A stretch of 64,000 bases of DNA from Phormidium tenue FACHB-886 (lineage in GTDB: Bacteria > Cyanobacteriota > Cyanobacteriia > Elainellales > Elainellaceae). The notes below the pieces were generated by a model that was not told the origin of the DNA, did no database searches, and was given only the letters and a program-made list of their open reading frames with translations. Location of the stretch: assembly GCF_014764505.1 (NCBI RefSeq), contig NZ_JACXWX010000003.1, positions 1-64,000 of the forward strand, read 5' to 3'. A program made the position numbers and the translations under genes. The stretch's first letter is position 1. Every line of letters begins with the position of its first letter. Positions 54,660 to 62,723 of the stretch are shown one piece after another.

Positions 54660-54699
54660 GCTTTAACGCTCAAGCTTTGCAGCGCCTTGCGCTACACCT

Positions 54700-54738
54700 A
54701 AACTACTAAAGCCGCGCTTTGCGCGGCTTTAGTAGTTT
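54700..54738. terminator. Perfect 18-bp hairpin with TTT loop
   Basis: Positions 54700-54717 pair exactly with 54721-54738 around TTT. It lies 41 bp after the plus-strand barrel gene and 41 bp before the end of the convergent YbjN gene, so it probably serves as a shared terminator. The architecture matches the hairpin at 20-70. Confidence 0.75.
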
Positions 54739-54778
54739 GGAGCCGATCTGTTTATTGACCGGCGCGAGTCACTTCAGG

Positions 54779-55249
54779 TCAGGCAGCGCCAAATTGCGCC
54801 TGTAGCGCTTCGTCGTGATCGTCTGCAACTGTAGCGACGATCGTGATGTTTCGCGAAACTTCAGCCGGAGAAAGCTCGGCTAGAGTTCGTTTGGCACAAA
54901 CCACAACTTGGCTGTCAACAATGGCAAATTTGGATTCAAACGTGCTACTCCAGTTCAGCTCCATCAGCTTCCGAAATAACCCCGTTTCATCTTTGGCAGG
55001 CAACTTGATCACAGACGCCCAGACGGTGAGTTCGTCTTCTTCGCTCAAGCCCGGAAGCTGGACAAACACTTCAACGCTGCCGTACTTAAATTTCCAGACA
55101 TAACCGCTGTCGGAGTGGCTAACCATCGCGCTCTGGTCTTCTTGGAGACTGGCAATTACGGTCTCAATGATCTCGACATAGTTAAGCGAGAGTTCGCGAT
55201 CGGCATTGGGGTTATCGGCGGGTTCGATATCGAGTTCGTAGGCGCTCAT
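54779..55249 (-). CDS. YbjN domain protein
   Basis: A 156-residue protein with a YbjN domain (PF10722-like): MVSHSDSGYVWKFKYGSVEVFVQLPG, DELTVWASVIKLPAKDETGLFRKLMELN and STFESKFAIVDSQVVVCAKRTLAELSPAEVSRNITIV, the last block being the most conserved. The fold resembles type III secretion chaperones; E. coli YbjN affects stress, biofilm and motility, mechanism unknown. No membrane or signal segment. It converges on the barrel gene. Confidence 0.85.
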   Translation of the reverse strand: MSAYELDIEPADNPNADRELSLNYVEIIETVIASLQEDQSAMVSHSDSGYVWKFKYGSVEVFVQLPGLSEEDELTVWASVIKLPAKDETGLFRKLMELNWSSTFESKFAIVDSQVVVCAKRTLAELSPAEVSRNITIVATVADDHDEALQAQFGAA

Positions 55250-55427
55250 AGATTCTCGGCGTGTAATTTCGCGTAATTTTTGTCGTTTAAAGGCTTGCCT
55301 CCCCCAACTCTACCGTTTGCAGAGGCGATCGGGCGGCAGACGCAAAATTTTCTTTGGGTTTTGTTACCTGCTGGGCTGGGCGGGTGTGCTGCATTCAAGT
55401 AGTTTGAGGCTGCCATAGCTTGAGCGG

Positions 55428-56849
55428 CTATTGCTGCTGCTCTTTCCGCTGCTGTAGCTTCAACAGTATTTCAGCATGGACAGTCCGGGTGATTGGGTAA
55501 AAATAAGCCAGCACCAGCCCCACCAGCAGCGCAATCGTTGGCACTGGCCCAATCGATAAGCGAATCGCCAGCAGCACACTATTGGGCTGAATCGGCAGCG
55601 CGATCGCCTCAGTAGGTTTGATGTAGCCTGTCCACTCCAAGCTTTGTAGCACCAGCGCCACCGCAATGCCCAAGCAAACTTTTTGCAGAAAGGTCATAAA
55701 GCTATAGAAAATGCCTTCGCGTCGTTGTCCAGTTCGCAGCTCGTCTAGTTCGATCACATCGGGCAGCATCGACCAGGGAATCAAATAAGCGACCGAAATG
55801 CCAAACCCAGCCATCACCGCCAGGATGTACATCAACGTAACCTGACCCGGCTGCAGAAAGAATAAACCCGCTTGGGCGATGATCCAGGCAGCCATGCCCA
55901 TACCATAGACGCCTCGCTTTCCTACACGGTGACTAATCCTGCTCCAGACGGGCAGCATCGCCATTGCCGTGAGCTGCACTGCCAGCACCACCGAAGGCAC
56001 TGCCCAAGGGCTATTGAGCCGCATCCAGCTGCCTACGAAGTAGGGAATAATTGCGGCGGTGAGCTGGAAACTTAGCCAGGAGCAGAGATAGATCCCTACC
56101 ACAAACAAAAATGGGCGATTGCTCAGCACAATTCGCACCTGCTGCCAATAAGGTAGGGAAACGGGCTGTTCGGCTTCGGGGTGCTGCAGTCCCACGGCCT
56201 TCATCCGGGCTTTTGTGCCCCAAACGCACAGGAACAGCGGCAGCACCGAAAGAATGCCGCACACCAAACCGATCGCCAGATATCGCTGACCCGGATTAAC
56301 AATCAGAGAGCCAATGACGCCGACCAGGATGATCGAAAGAATGCCGCCGCCAATCGAAAAGGCAAACCGGAAGCTATTGAGACTGGTGCGCTCATCGTAG
56401 TCTTGCGTTAGCTCTGGGGTAAGTGCCGTGTAAGGCAGGTTAACGATCGTAAAAAGCCAGTTGAAGCCGATCGAAACGAAGGTGTAGTACCAGAACATGC
56501 CCCACTGGTTTTGGGTTGGCACGATCCACTGCAGCAAGAAAAAGATCCCAAATGGAACAGCTCCAAAGAGAATCCAGGGATAGCGCCGCCCCCAGCGCGA
56601 TTTGGTTTTGTCACTCAGAACGCCCACCATCGGGTCATTCACTGCATCCCAAACTTTGCCAATCAGCTGCGTTTGCCCTGCCAGTCCGGGGCTTAGACCC
56701 GCAACATCGGTGAGGAAAGGCGAAAGATAGAAAATCAAAATGTTTGAGGTGATCGCTGGTCCCAAATCCCCTGCCCCAAACGCCAGTTTTGTGCTGAGGT
56801 TTATTGGCTCGATCGACTGCGGCACAGGCTGAGAAGAAGAGGAAGTCAT
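55428..56849 (-). CDS. MFS transporter, glycoside-pentoside-hexuronide (GPH) type
   Basis: A 473-residue transporter with twelve membrane segments. It has the GPH/MelB-like features: LAFGAGDLGPAITSNILIFYLSPFLTDVAGLSPGLAG near the start, the conserved DAVNDPMVGVLSDKTKSRWGRRYPWIL loop and the second-half AYLIPWSMLPDVIELDELRTGQRREGIFYSFMTF. These transporters usually take up sugars with Na+ or H+, but no sugar gene adjoins. The start at 56849 gives a normal N-terminus. Confidence 0.88.
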   Translation of the reverse strand: MTSSSSQPVPQSIEPINLSTKLAFGAGDLGPAITSNILIFYLSPFLTDVAGLSPGLAGQTQLIGKVWDAVNDPMVGVLSDKTKSRWGRRYPWILFGAVPFGIFFLLQWIVPTQNQWGMFWYYTFVSIGFNWLFTIVNLPYTALTPELTQDYDERTSLNSFRFAFSIGGGILSIILVGVIGSLIVNPGQRYLAIGLVCGILSVLPLFLCVWGTKARMKAVGLQHPEAEQPVSLPYWQQVRIVLSNRPFLFVVGIYLCSWLSFQLTAAIIPYFVGSWMRLNSPWAVPSVVLAVQLTAMAMLPVWSRISHRVGKRGVYGMGMAAWIIAQAGLFFLQPGQVTLMYILAVMAGFGISVAYLIPWSMLPDVIELDELRTGQRREGIFYSFMTFLQKVCLGIAVALVLQSLEWTGYIKPTEAIALPIQPNSVLLAIRLSIGPVPTIALLVGLVLAYFYPITRTVHAEILLKLQQRKEQQQ

Positions 56850-56929
56850 AGGGGGGCGAAAATAAAGCTGCCTTCTATCTTGCCGTATGAGTTGGGCGAT
56901 CGGATGTTAAGAAATCAGCCCTACGTTAA

Positions 56930-56964
56930 AAAGCGGCGCTTTTCTAATAGAAAAGCGCCGCTTT
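56930..56964 (-). terminator. Intrinsic terminator of the 97-residue acidic protein gene
   Basis: Positions 56930-56945 and 56949-56964 form a perfect 16-bp stem (loop AAT). Read on the minus strand it follows the stop at 56991 by about 26 bp and is trailed by TT, with further T at its foot. A strong terminator. Confidence 0.8.
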
Positions 56965-56990
56965 AATGCATTTAATTACGTCAATTGATT

Positions 56991-57284
56991 CTACAGTCTG
57001 GGATTGACTTCTTTTGCCATGTCTCGATACTGATCAGGATCAGCGTCTGATTCAGTCGGCTCCGATCTCATCTCTTTTGCTTCAGGCACTTCGAACTTTG
57101 GAGCGGTTGCTTCGTGGGCAGCCTTGTCCCCTGCTTCAGTCTTATCAATGTCGGCAACGGCGAACTCTTTAGACAATTCATAGTCAGATTCAACATTTAC
57201 TTTCGGCTGCTTTTCTTCGCCTTTAGCAATGTCTTCAGACAATTGTTCTGCATCGAAATTATTGGTTTCATCTAAATTCGCCAT
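56991..57284 (-). CDS. Small acidic, likely disordered protein
   Basis: A 97-residue hydrophilic protein rich in Glu, Asp, Lys and Ala (EQLSEDIAKGEEKQPKVNV, DKTEAGDKAAHEATAPKFEV). It has no cysteine, no tryptophan, no membrane segment. An AAGGAA site lies well before the ATG at 57284, so it is likely translated. It is divergent from the HCP gene with 164 bp between starts. A stress-type or protein-interaction role is possible, but nothing identifies it. Confidence 0.65.
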   Translation of the reverse strand: MANLDETNNFDAEQLSEDIAKGEEKQPKVNVESDYELSKEFAVADIDKTEAGDKAAHEATAPKFEVPEAKEMRSEPTESDADPDQYRDMAKEVNPRL

Positions 57285-57448
57285 GATGAATTCCTTTTAT
57301 TCAAATTGATGCACCCATCATACAAAGGCAAATTTTGACGTTAGACCCTCTGAGGATAGATCTAAACTCTCCTGCCTCAGGGAGATTTTCTCCTAGAAAC
57401 AAGCTGGTACATCTAGAGGCAGAAAAACTAAAAAATTAGGATAAATTT

Positions 57449-57970
57449 ATGTCAGAAGGCGCTAATTCTCAATTTCTTTCTCAAGAATCCCAGGGCATTT
57501 TCGATGCTTATTCTGCCCTTGGCGTTGATGAAAAGCTGGCTTTGCTTTACTACATTTATGAAGAGATGGGCAAGTCAATTACGCCCGCTGCTCCTGCTGC
57601 CGCCAATCCAGAGCTAGCGCCAATTTTACTTGGAGATTACTATCAACTATCGGACGAAGAACAGCTAAACATCATGCGGCAAATTGTTAGCGGTGAAGAG
57701 AATGAATATTCTCACGCTTATGGCTCGCTAACGGCTGATAACCAATTGCTTGTATGGTTCGCTTGGGCGCAAGGCATGGGTGAAACGATTGTAGATATGC
57801 CCGGAGATTACAATCCTGCTGAGGCGATCGGCAACGTCCTCGGTCAGATCAAAAAGCTAGACTTTCAAGAGCAAATTTCGGTGCTGCGGGAGATCGCCAG
57901 CAAAATGGGCTATAGCAATATTAAGCCCGCACCCAAGCAAGCCGAAACAGGCAAAACAGCTAGTTTGTAG
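57449..57970 (+). CDS. Helical carotenoid protein (OCP N-terminal domain homologue)
   Basis: A 173-residue protein equivalent to the N-terminal domain of the orange carotenoid protein, without the C-terminal NTF2-like domain, so a stand-alone HCP. Family blocks are FDAYSALGVDEKLALLYYIYEEMGKSITPAAP, LSDEEQLNIMRQIV and LLVWFAWAQGMGETIVDMPGDY. HCPs bind a keto-carotenoid; some quench phycobilisomes, others quench singlet oxygen. The clade cannot be set by eye. A terminator at 58007 follows. No carotenoid gene adjoins. Confidence 0.88.
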   Translation: MSEGANSQFLSQESQGIFDAYSALGVDEKLALLYYIYEEMGKSITPAAPAAANPELAPILLGDYYQLSDEEQLNIMRQIVSGEENEYSHAYGSLTADNQLLVWFAWAQGMGETIVDMPGDYNPAEAIGNVLGQIKKLDFQEQISVLREIASKMGYSNIKPAPKQAETGKTASL

Positions 57971-58006
57971 GCTCAGTTTAAGTAGCTTTTTAAGTAGCGT
58001 TGGCTG

Positions 58007-58036
58007 AAATAGGGCGGCAATTCTGCCGCCCTATTT
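58007..58036 (+). terminator. Hairpin after the HCP gene
   Basis: Positions 58007-58019 and 58024-58036 pair over 13 bp (loop ATTC), 37 bp downstream of the HCP stop. It ends in TTT, so it is a plausible terminator. Confidence 0.75.
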
Positions 58037-58230
58037 GCTACCTTTCATTTTGTCTTTGTTAAAAAAACCATTGCTTGTTCCCCTCGATCGCCTCTGCCTC
58101 GATAAAATAGGGCAGTTGGGTTGGATGACCAAAACATCGGTCAAGCGTATCTATCGAAACAATTTACGGACAGCTTCAAGGCTTAAAACCAAGTCAGCTC
58201 AAGCAACTGCAGCGGCTCTATCATCAGCGA

Positions 58231-59838
58231 TTGCCGATCGATCGCCTGACAACGCCAGAGTTTGCTCAGCGGCTAGCAGCAGCCAGCACCGAGATCGATC
58301 AGCCCGTCTGCGCCTACGTCAATCGGCGGGGGCAGGTGATTCGGGTAGGGGTTGGCACGGTGCGGCAAACGCAAATTCCCCTGCTAGAGCTGCCGCGCTA
58401 CGGGGCAGAACGGCTGAGCGGCATTCGCTGTATTGCTACCCAGCTCAAGCCAGAAGCGCCCAGCGACGCGACACTGACCGCAATGGCGCTACAGCGGCTT
58501 GATGCACTCGCGGTGCTAACCCTCTCAGGTGGTGGCTTCGAGCGGCGCGGCGGCGGCGCAACTGGCTATATCAAAGAAACTTATCTAGCGCATCTGGTGC
58601 CTCATCCCGAAGCCAACTGGACGGTTTCGCCGCCGCTCAGCCTGGATATGCTGACCCAGCAGGATTTTCTGGATCTGACGGAAGGGCTAGAAGAGGAATT
58701 TCGGCGTGAGTTTGTTGCCCAGCAGGTCGGGGTGGATCGCGATCGCGTTCTCTTAGTGGGTTTGCTGACCGATCATACCAGTCCGCTCCGGTTCCAGAAT
58801 GGCTTGGCAGAGGTGGCAAGGCTTGTGGAAACGGCAGGCGGGGAAGTGCTGCAGGTGATGCGGCAACGTCGCACTCAGCCGCATCCTCAAACTGTAGTGG
58901 GGGAAGGAAAAGTTCAAGAGATCGCGCTGACGGCGCAAACGCTCGGTGCCAATCTCATTGTGTTTGATCGTGACCTTTCTCCGGCTCAGATTCGCAACCT
59001 AGAGCAACAGATCGGCGTGCGGGTGGTCGATCGTACCGAGGTTATTCTCGATATCTTTGCCCAAAGAGCGCAATCGGGAGCTGGCAAGCTGCAGGTAGAG
59101 CTGGCTCAGCTGGAATACATGCTGCCCCGCCTCACGGGTCGCGGTCGGGCGATGTCTCGGTTGGGGGGCGGCATCGGGACACGGGGTCCCGGTGAAACGA
59201 AGCTGGAGACCGAGCGCCGCGCCATCCAACGACGCATCTCGCGGCTGCAGCAAGAAGTGAATCAGCTTCAGGCACATCGATCGCGTCTACGCCAGCAGCG
59301 CCAGCATCAGGAAGTACCTTCAATTGCGATCGTCGGCTACACGAATGCGGGCAAATCCACACTGATGAATGCCCTGACCAACGCAGAAGTCTACACGGCA
59401 GACCAGCTTTTTGCTACACTCGACCCCACCACGCGTCGGCTAACCATCCCTGATAGCCGTACTCAAGAGCCGCTGTCGATCGTCCTCACGGACACGGTAG
59501 GGTTCATTCACGATCTGCCCCCCTCTCTGGTTGATGCCTTCCGTGCCACGCTAGAAGAAGTGACCGAAGCCGATGCCCTGCTGCATGTGGTGGATCTCTC
59601 CCACCCAGCCTGGCAGAGCCAAATTCGCTCAGTCATGGCGATCCTATCGGAGATGCCAATTACACCGGGTCCTGCTCTGCTTGCTTTCAATAAGATTGAC
59701 CAAGTAGAAAGCGACACGCTTGCGTTTGCCCAGGAGGAATACCCGCAGGCGGTGTTCATTTCGGCAGGCGATCGGCTGGGCTTGGAGACGCTGCGGCAGC
59801 GATTGGCACAGCTGGTCAAATATGCCATGTCGCCCTAG
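58231..59838 (+). CDS. hflX: GTPase HflX, start uncertain
   Basis: A 535-residue (from TTG at 58231) Obg-like GTPase. The N-terminal HflX domain ends with VVGEGKVQEIAL...NLIVFDRDLSPAQIRNLEQQIGVRVVDRTEVILDIFAQRA; the GTPase domain has G1 GYTNAGKST, G3 DTVGFI and G4 NKID. HflX splits stalled ribosomes or acts in ribosome rescue. Coding sequence that matches the family continues upstream in the same frame (ETIYGQLQGLKPSQLKQLQ-) to a TGA at 58126-58128, but no ATG, GTG or TTG is found; the codon at 58153, where Met is expected, is ATC. See the findings. The coding region probably begins at 58153 or by use of an unusual start. Confidence 0.9.
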   Translation: MPIDRLTTPEFAQRLAAASTEIDQPVCAYVNRRGQVIRVGVGTVRQTQIPLLELPRYGAERLSGIRCIATQLKPEAPSDATLTAMALQRLDALAVLTLSGGGFERRGGGATGYIKETYLAHLVPHPEANWTVSPPLSLDMLTQQDFLDLTEGLEEEFRREFVAQQVGVDRDRVLLVGLLTDHTSPLRFQNGLAEVARLVETAGGEVLQVMRQRRTQPHPQTVVGEGKVQEIALTAQTLGANLIVFDRDLSPAQIRNLEQQIGVRVVDRTEVILDIFAQRAQSGAGKLQVELAQLEYMLPRLTGRGRAMSRLGGGIGTRGPGETKLETERRAIQRRISRLQQEVNQLQAHRSRLRQQRQHQEVPSIAIVGYTNAGKSTLMNALTNAEVYTADQLFATLDPTTRRLTIPDSRTQEPLSIVLTDTVGFIHDLPPSLVDAFRATLEEVTEADALLHVVDLSHPAWQSQIRSVMAILSEMPITPGPALLAFNKIDQVESDTLAFAQEEYPQAVFISAGDRLGLETLRQRLAQLVKYAMSP

Positions 59839-60130
59839 TTTTGTGCTTAATTTATAGGCTGCACTTGTTTAACTGCTCATCCAACGCGGCGATCGAGTTA
59901 GAACAATTGCAGTTGTGCTCCTGAGCGCTGCTGTAAACCACAGGTAAAAAAAATCTTAAGTAATTCGCCTGGCATCGATCTCTTTTGTAAACTTTTACGA
60001 AGGTTAAGCATTAATACCTACCAGGCAGGCGAAATTCCTGCGAAGTCCAAAGTCAGAGAGGTGACATGTACCTTGCGCTGTTTTGAACCCAAAATAGCGC
60101 TGCTTGTCGCTGCGATCGTTTGTCTAATCT

Positions 60131-60658
60131 ATGCAAAGAATATCGGTTGAACAATTGCTAGCTGACTATGCGGCTGGCAGACGAGACTTTATAGAAGTTG
60201 ATTTGAGCCAAACAGATTTATTTGGATGCGATCTGCAGGAAATAAAGCTGCAGAGGAGCAACCTGAACCAAGCGTATTTACCCTACGCCAACCTCAGCCG
60301 CGCCAGCCTTGAGGATGCTCGACTGCAGGGCGCAGAGCTGAGCAATGCCCGCTTCCAGCTTGCCAACCTGGCAAATACTAATCTGCAGCAGGCAATTCTG
60401 CTGAGAGCTGATTTGGGCTATGCCCAGCTGCAAGGTGCAAACCTAGCAAATGCCAACCTGCAGAGCGCTGATTTGCGCGGCGCAAACCTGACTGCCGCCG
60501 ACCTAACCAACGCCAACTTAACCAACACGAATCTAGACCAAGCAAATTTGGCGGGCGCAAATCTAAGCGGCTGCAACTTATCGCGGGCGCAGTCGATTAA
60601 TTTGAGTGGGGCGATCGTTGATGAAACAACCATCTATCCGAATGGGCACCGGGGGTGA
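60131..60658 (+). CDS. Pentapeptide-repeat protein
   Basis: A 175-residue protein of A(N/D)LxX repeats (about residues 25-160; LANTNLQQAILLRADLGYAQ and so on), predicted to form a short right-handed beta-helix. The N-terminus (EQLLADYAAGRRDFIEVDLSQ) parallels that of the longer protein at 5956 and marks the same subfamily. It ends with NLSGAIVDETTIYPNGH, a common cap for this family. The function is unknown. It converges on rimM with about 100 bp between. Confidence 0.9.
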   Translation: MQRISVEQLLADYAAGRRDFIEVDLSQTDLFGCDLQEIKLQRSNLNQAYLPYANLSRASLEDARLQGAELSNARFQLANLANTNLQQAILLRADLGYAQLQGANLANANLQSADLRGANLTAADLTNANLTNTNLDQANLAGANLSGCNLSRAQSINLSGAIVDETTIYPNGHRG

Positions 60659-60759
60659 AGATCTGGGCTATCTTTTTCCAGCTGGAAAACCAAATCTTCG
60701 GGTACGGGTGCGCGTGCAGTCACGCGTGCAGCCAGTTATGAGCGGTCTGCCTGCAATGA

Positions 60760-61296
60760 TTAGTCGATCAAGCCGGTCGGCGGTGTAATCTCAATTCGTC
60801 GCTGTGGCAGGTCTACCACTGGCACGATCGCTTTCACAAATGGAATCAAGATTTTGGGTGCTTCAGCATTATCAGTGGGCTGCACTTCCAGCAAATCATT
60901 TCCTGCCGGAATGACATCTGTCACGATCCCAATCAGCCGCTGGGTTGCCTGCTCAAACACCTCTAAACCCAGCAAATCTGGCACATGAAACTCGTCCTCC
61001 TCCAATAGAGGACGATCCCCTTCTGGTACAAAAATGCGACAGTCTCGCAGCGCTTCGGCTTGAGTGCGATCGTCAATGCCCGCGAATCTAACTAGATACA
61101 ATCCTTTGCTGTTGAGATAGCGCCCAGATTTTAATTCAATTGACTCTAGTTCAGTGCTGCCGGGGCGCAGAATCCAGCGTTTTCCAGGCTGCACAAAGCG
61201 TTCCGGAAAATCGGTGTTGGGATAAATTCGCAGTTCGCCTTTCAGCCCTTGAGCGCTGACAATTTTACCGATTTCTAGCCATTCGTTGGGTTGCAT
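60760..61296 (-). CDS. rimM: Ribosome maturation factor RimM
   Basis: A 178-residue protein (ATG at 61296; GTG at 61314 is possible) that helps assemble the 30S head with protein uS19. N-terminal RimM barrel: WLEIGKIVSAQGLKGELRIYPNTDFPERF. C-terminal PRC barrel: HVPDLLGLEVFEQATQRLIGIVTDVIPAGNDLLEV...ILIPFVKAIVPVVDLPQRRIEITPPTGL. rpsP and trmD are not adjacent, as is usual in cyanobacteria. It follows nifU on the same strand across a hairpin at 61363. Confidence 0.95.
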   Translation of the reverse strand: MQPNEWLEIGKIVSAQGLKGELRIYPNTDFPERFVQPGKRWILRPGSTELESIELKSGRYLNSKGLYLVRFAGIDDRTQAEALRDCRIFVPEGDRPLLEEDEFHVPDLLGLEVFEQATQRLIGIVTDVIPAGNDLLEVQPTDNAEAPKILIPFVKAIVPVVDLPQRRIEITPPTGLID

Positions 61297-61362
61297 GGGC
61301 GATCGAAGAAGCACGATCTGACTGAATTACAGTGATGAAAAACCAAAACTTAGAAACCAAAG

Positions 61363-61393
61363 TACGGCAGATTTGGGTTGCAAATCTGCCGTA
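61363..61393 (-). terminator. Hairpin between nifU and rimM
   Basis: TACGGCAGATTTG (61363-61375) pairs exactly with 61381-61393 around a 5-nt loop. It lies 60 bp downstream of the NifU-type gene in its direction of transcription. The T-tract is poor, so it may be a weak terminator or processing site. Confidence 0.55.
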
Positions 61394-61453
61394 TTCTTTA
61401 GGGTTAATCAAGTGTCGATCAGAGTCAGGCTGACATATTTCAGGCTGATAATA

Positions 61454-61684
61454 CTACAGAACCTGCTCTACTTCGGCAATTTCTGGAATGAACTCGCGCA
61501 GACGGCGCTCAATGCCCATCCGCAAAGTCATGGTTGAACTGGGGCAAGAACCACACGCACCTTGAAGCCGCAGCCGCACAACAGGTCCGTCAATCTCAAC
61601 GAGTTCCACATTGCCGCCATCGGATATTAGGTAAGGGCGCAAATCATCTAAAACGGTTTCAACGTTTTCTGTCGTTAGCTCCAT
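61454..61684 (-). CDS. NifU-like iron-sulphur scaffold
   Basis: A 76-residue protein made only of the NifU C-terminal domain: [23 protein letters not shown] and [30 protein letters not shown]. The CxxC (GACGSCP) binds a transferable 4Fe-4S cluster. In cyanobacteria the stand-alone form (NfuA/CnfU) is essential for housekeeping cluster assembly, including photosystem I. The ATG at 61684 gives the expected length. It is probably cytoplasmic. Confidence 0.92.
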   Translation of the reverse strand: MELTTENVETVLDDLRPYLISDGGNVELVEIDGPVVRLRLQGACGSCPSSTMTLRMGIERRLREFIPEIAEVEQVL

Positions 61685-61981
61685 CGTTGGCATAAGTTGT
61701 CTCACTCACGATATTTGGCTTTGGCACAGGAGGTGAGGCAGAAGCCCACTCTTTATCATGTTCCTGTGTAAAATCATATCCCTGCATAGTCGCTCTAGTT
61801 TGATCCTAGCTTGGTTCCCTGAGAATTTGCTGAGGATAGCTGTGGTGAAAACCCTCTAATTAGCGACTGTTTTATTAATCTTCCAATCAATTTTTGCTGA
61901 TTGAGAGCAAGTCATTTCTGAAGAAGCACACAGGCAAGGTCCAGAAACACCTCGTGCTAGTTCAATTGCAAAGCGCAATGC

Positions 61982-62668
61982 TTACTTCAGCAGCTCAATG
62001 TTGGAGAACAGGAATTCGCTGGTTGTCTGTTGACCATCTTGCTCGGCTTGAATTGAACGACGGCTCAAAATATAGTAGCCGCCCACGTTCTCGTACTCAT
62101 CTTCAAACACCTGTGAGCCTTTCTGCTCGCCCGTTTGAGCATCGTGATACACGGAGTCGTAGCGGTGCGATAGATAGCCCTGACCCGTTTGGTGGCTGCC
62201 GAAGGTGTTGATCGTCACCACAACATTGTGAATATGACGATGCACTAAAGAAACTTCGTTATTACGGACTTTGTAGCGATCGCCCATCGCCTTCCCGCTC
62301 ACAAAAATCTCCACTGCGCCTGTTTCATCCGTTTCGCCCAACGTGAAGCGGTTTTCGCCGTGGCTCTGCTCAAAGGTATTGCGGACACGGTGAATGGCAA
62401 TTTCCCAGGCTTGCCCCATCAGTGCCTTTTTCGCTGCTTCGTCTGACACCTCAGTAACTTCGTGCGCTAAGTTGCCGTCGCCTTTCGGGTAAATCTTGAG
62501 TTTGCCCTTGTAGGTTTGGTCTCCTTCCTTCAAGACGACATCTGCCGTGTAGCCCGGAAACTGCTCGTCCCAGGTATAGCGGTTCTCATATGCCGCCCGA
62601 AACAACGATCGCGCCTCTGGCTGCTCGGTCACTTGCTCAACGGTTTTATCAATCAGTTGTTCAGACAT
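61982..62668 (-). CDS. DUF3386 family protein
   Basis: A 228-residue soluble protein with no signal or membrane segment, beta-rich (YTADVVLKEGDQTYKGKLKIYPKGDGNLAHEV; GQGYLSHRYDSVYHDAQTGEQKGSQVFEDEYENVGGYYILS). It matches DUF3386, a family of oxygenic phototrophs with no known role. The start at 62668 (MSEQLIDKTVEQVTEQPEA) agrees with family members. It stands 55 bp from the kinase gene on the same strand. Confidence 0.85.
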   Translation of the reverse strand: MSEQLIDKTVEQVTEQPEARSLFRAAYENRYTWDEQFPGYTADVVLKEGDQTYKGKLKIYPKGDGNLAHEVTEVSDEAAKKALMGQAWEIAIHRVRNTFEQSHGENRFTLGETDETGAVEIFVSGKAMGDRYKVRNNEVSLVHRHIHNVVVTINTFGSHQTGQGYLSHRYDSVYHDAQTGEQKGSQVFEDEYENVGGYYILSRRSIQAEQDGQQTTSEFLFSNIELLK

Positions 62669-62723
62669 GCGTTTCCCTTGTTGACACCAGTTCTCAGTTT
62701 AACGTGACTTCGACAGGGCTGTT

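Noticed and set aside
58035-58502. ORF of 155 residues overlapping the hflX start in another frame
   Set aside because: It has the composition of a shadow frame and its downstream part is read through the well-conserved hflX sequence.
60060-60150. Short hydrophobic ORF starting GTG at about 60060 overlapping the second pentapeptide gene
   Set aside because: It overlaps the pentapeptide start and has no independent support.
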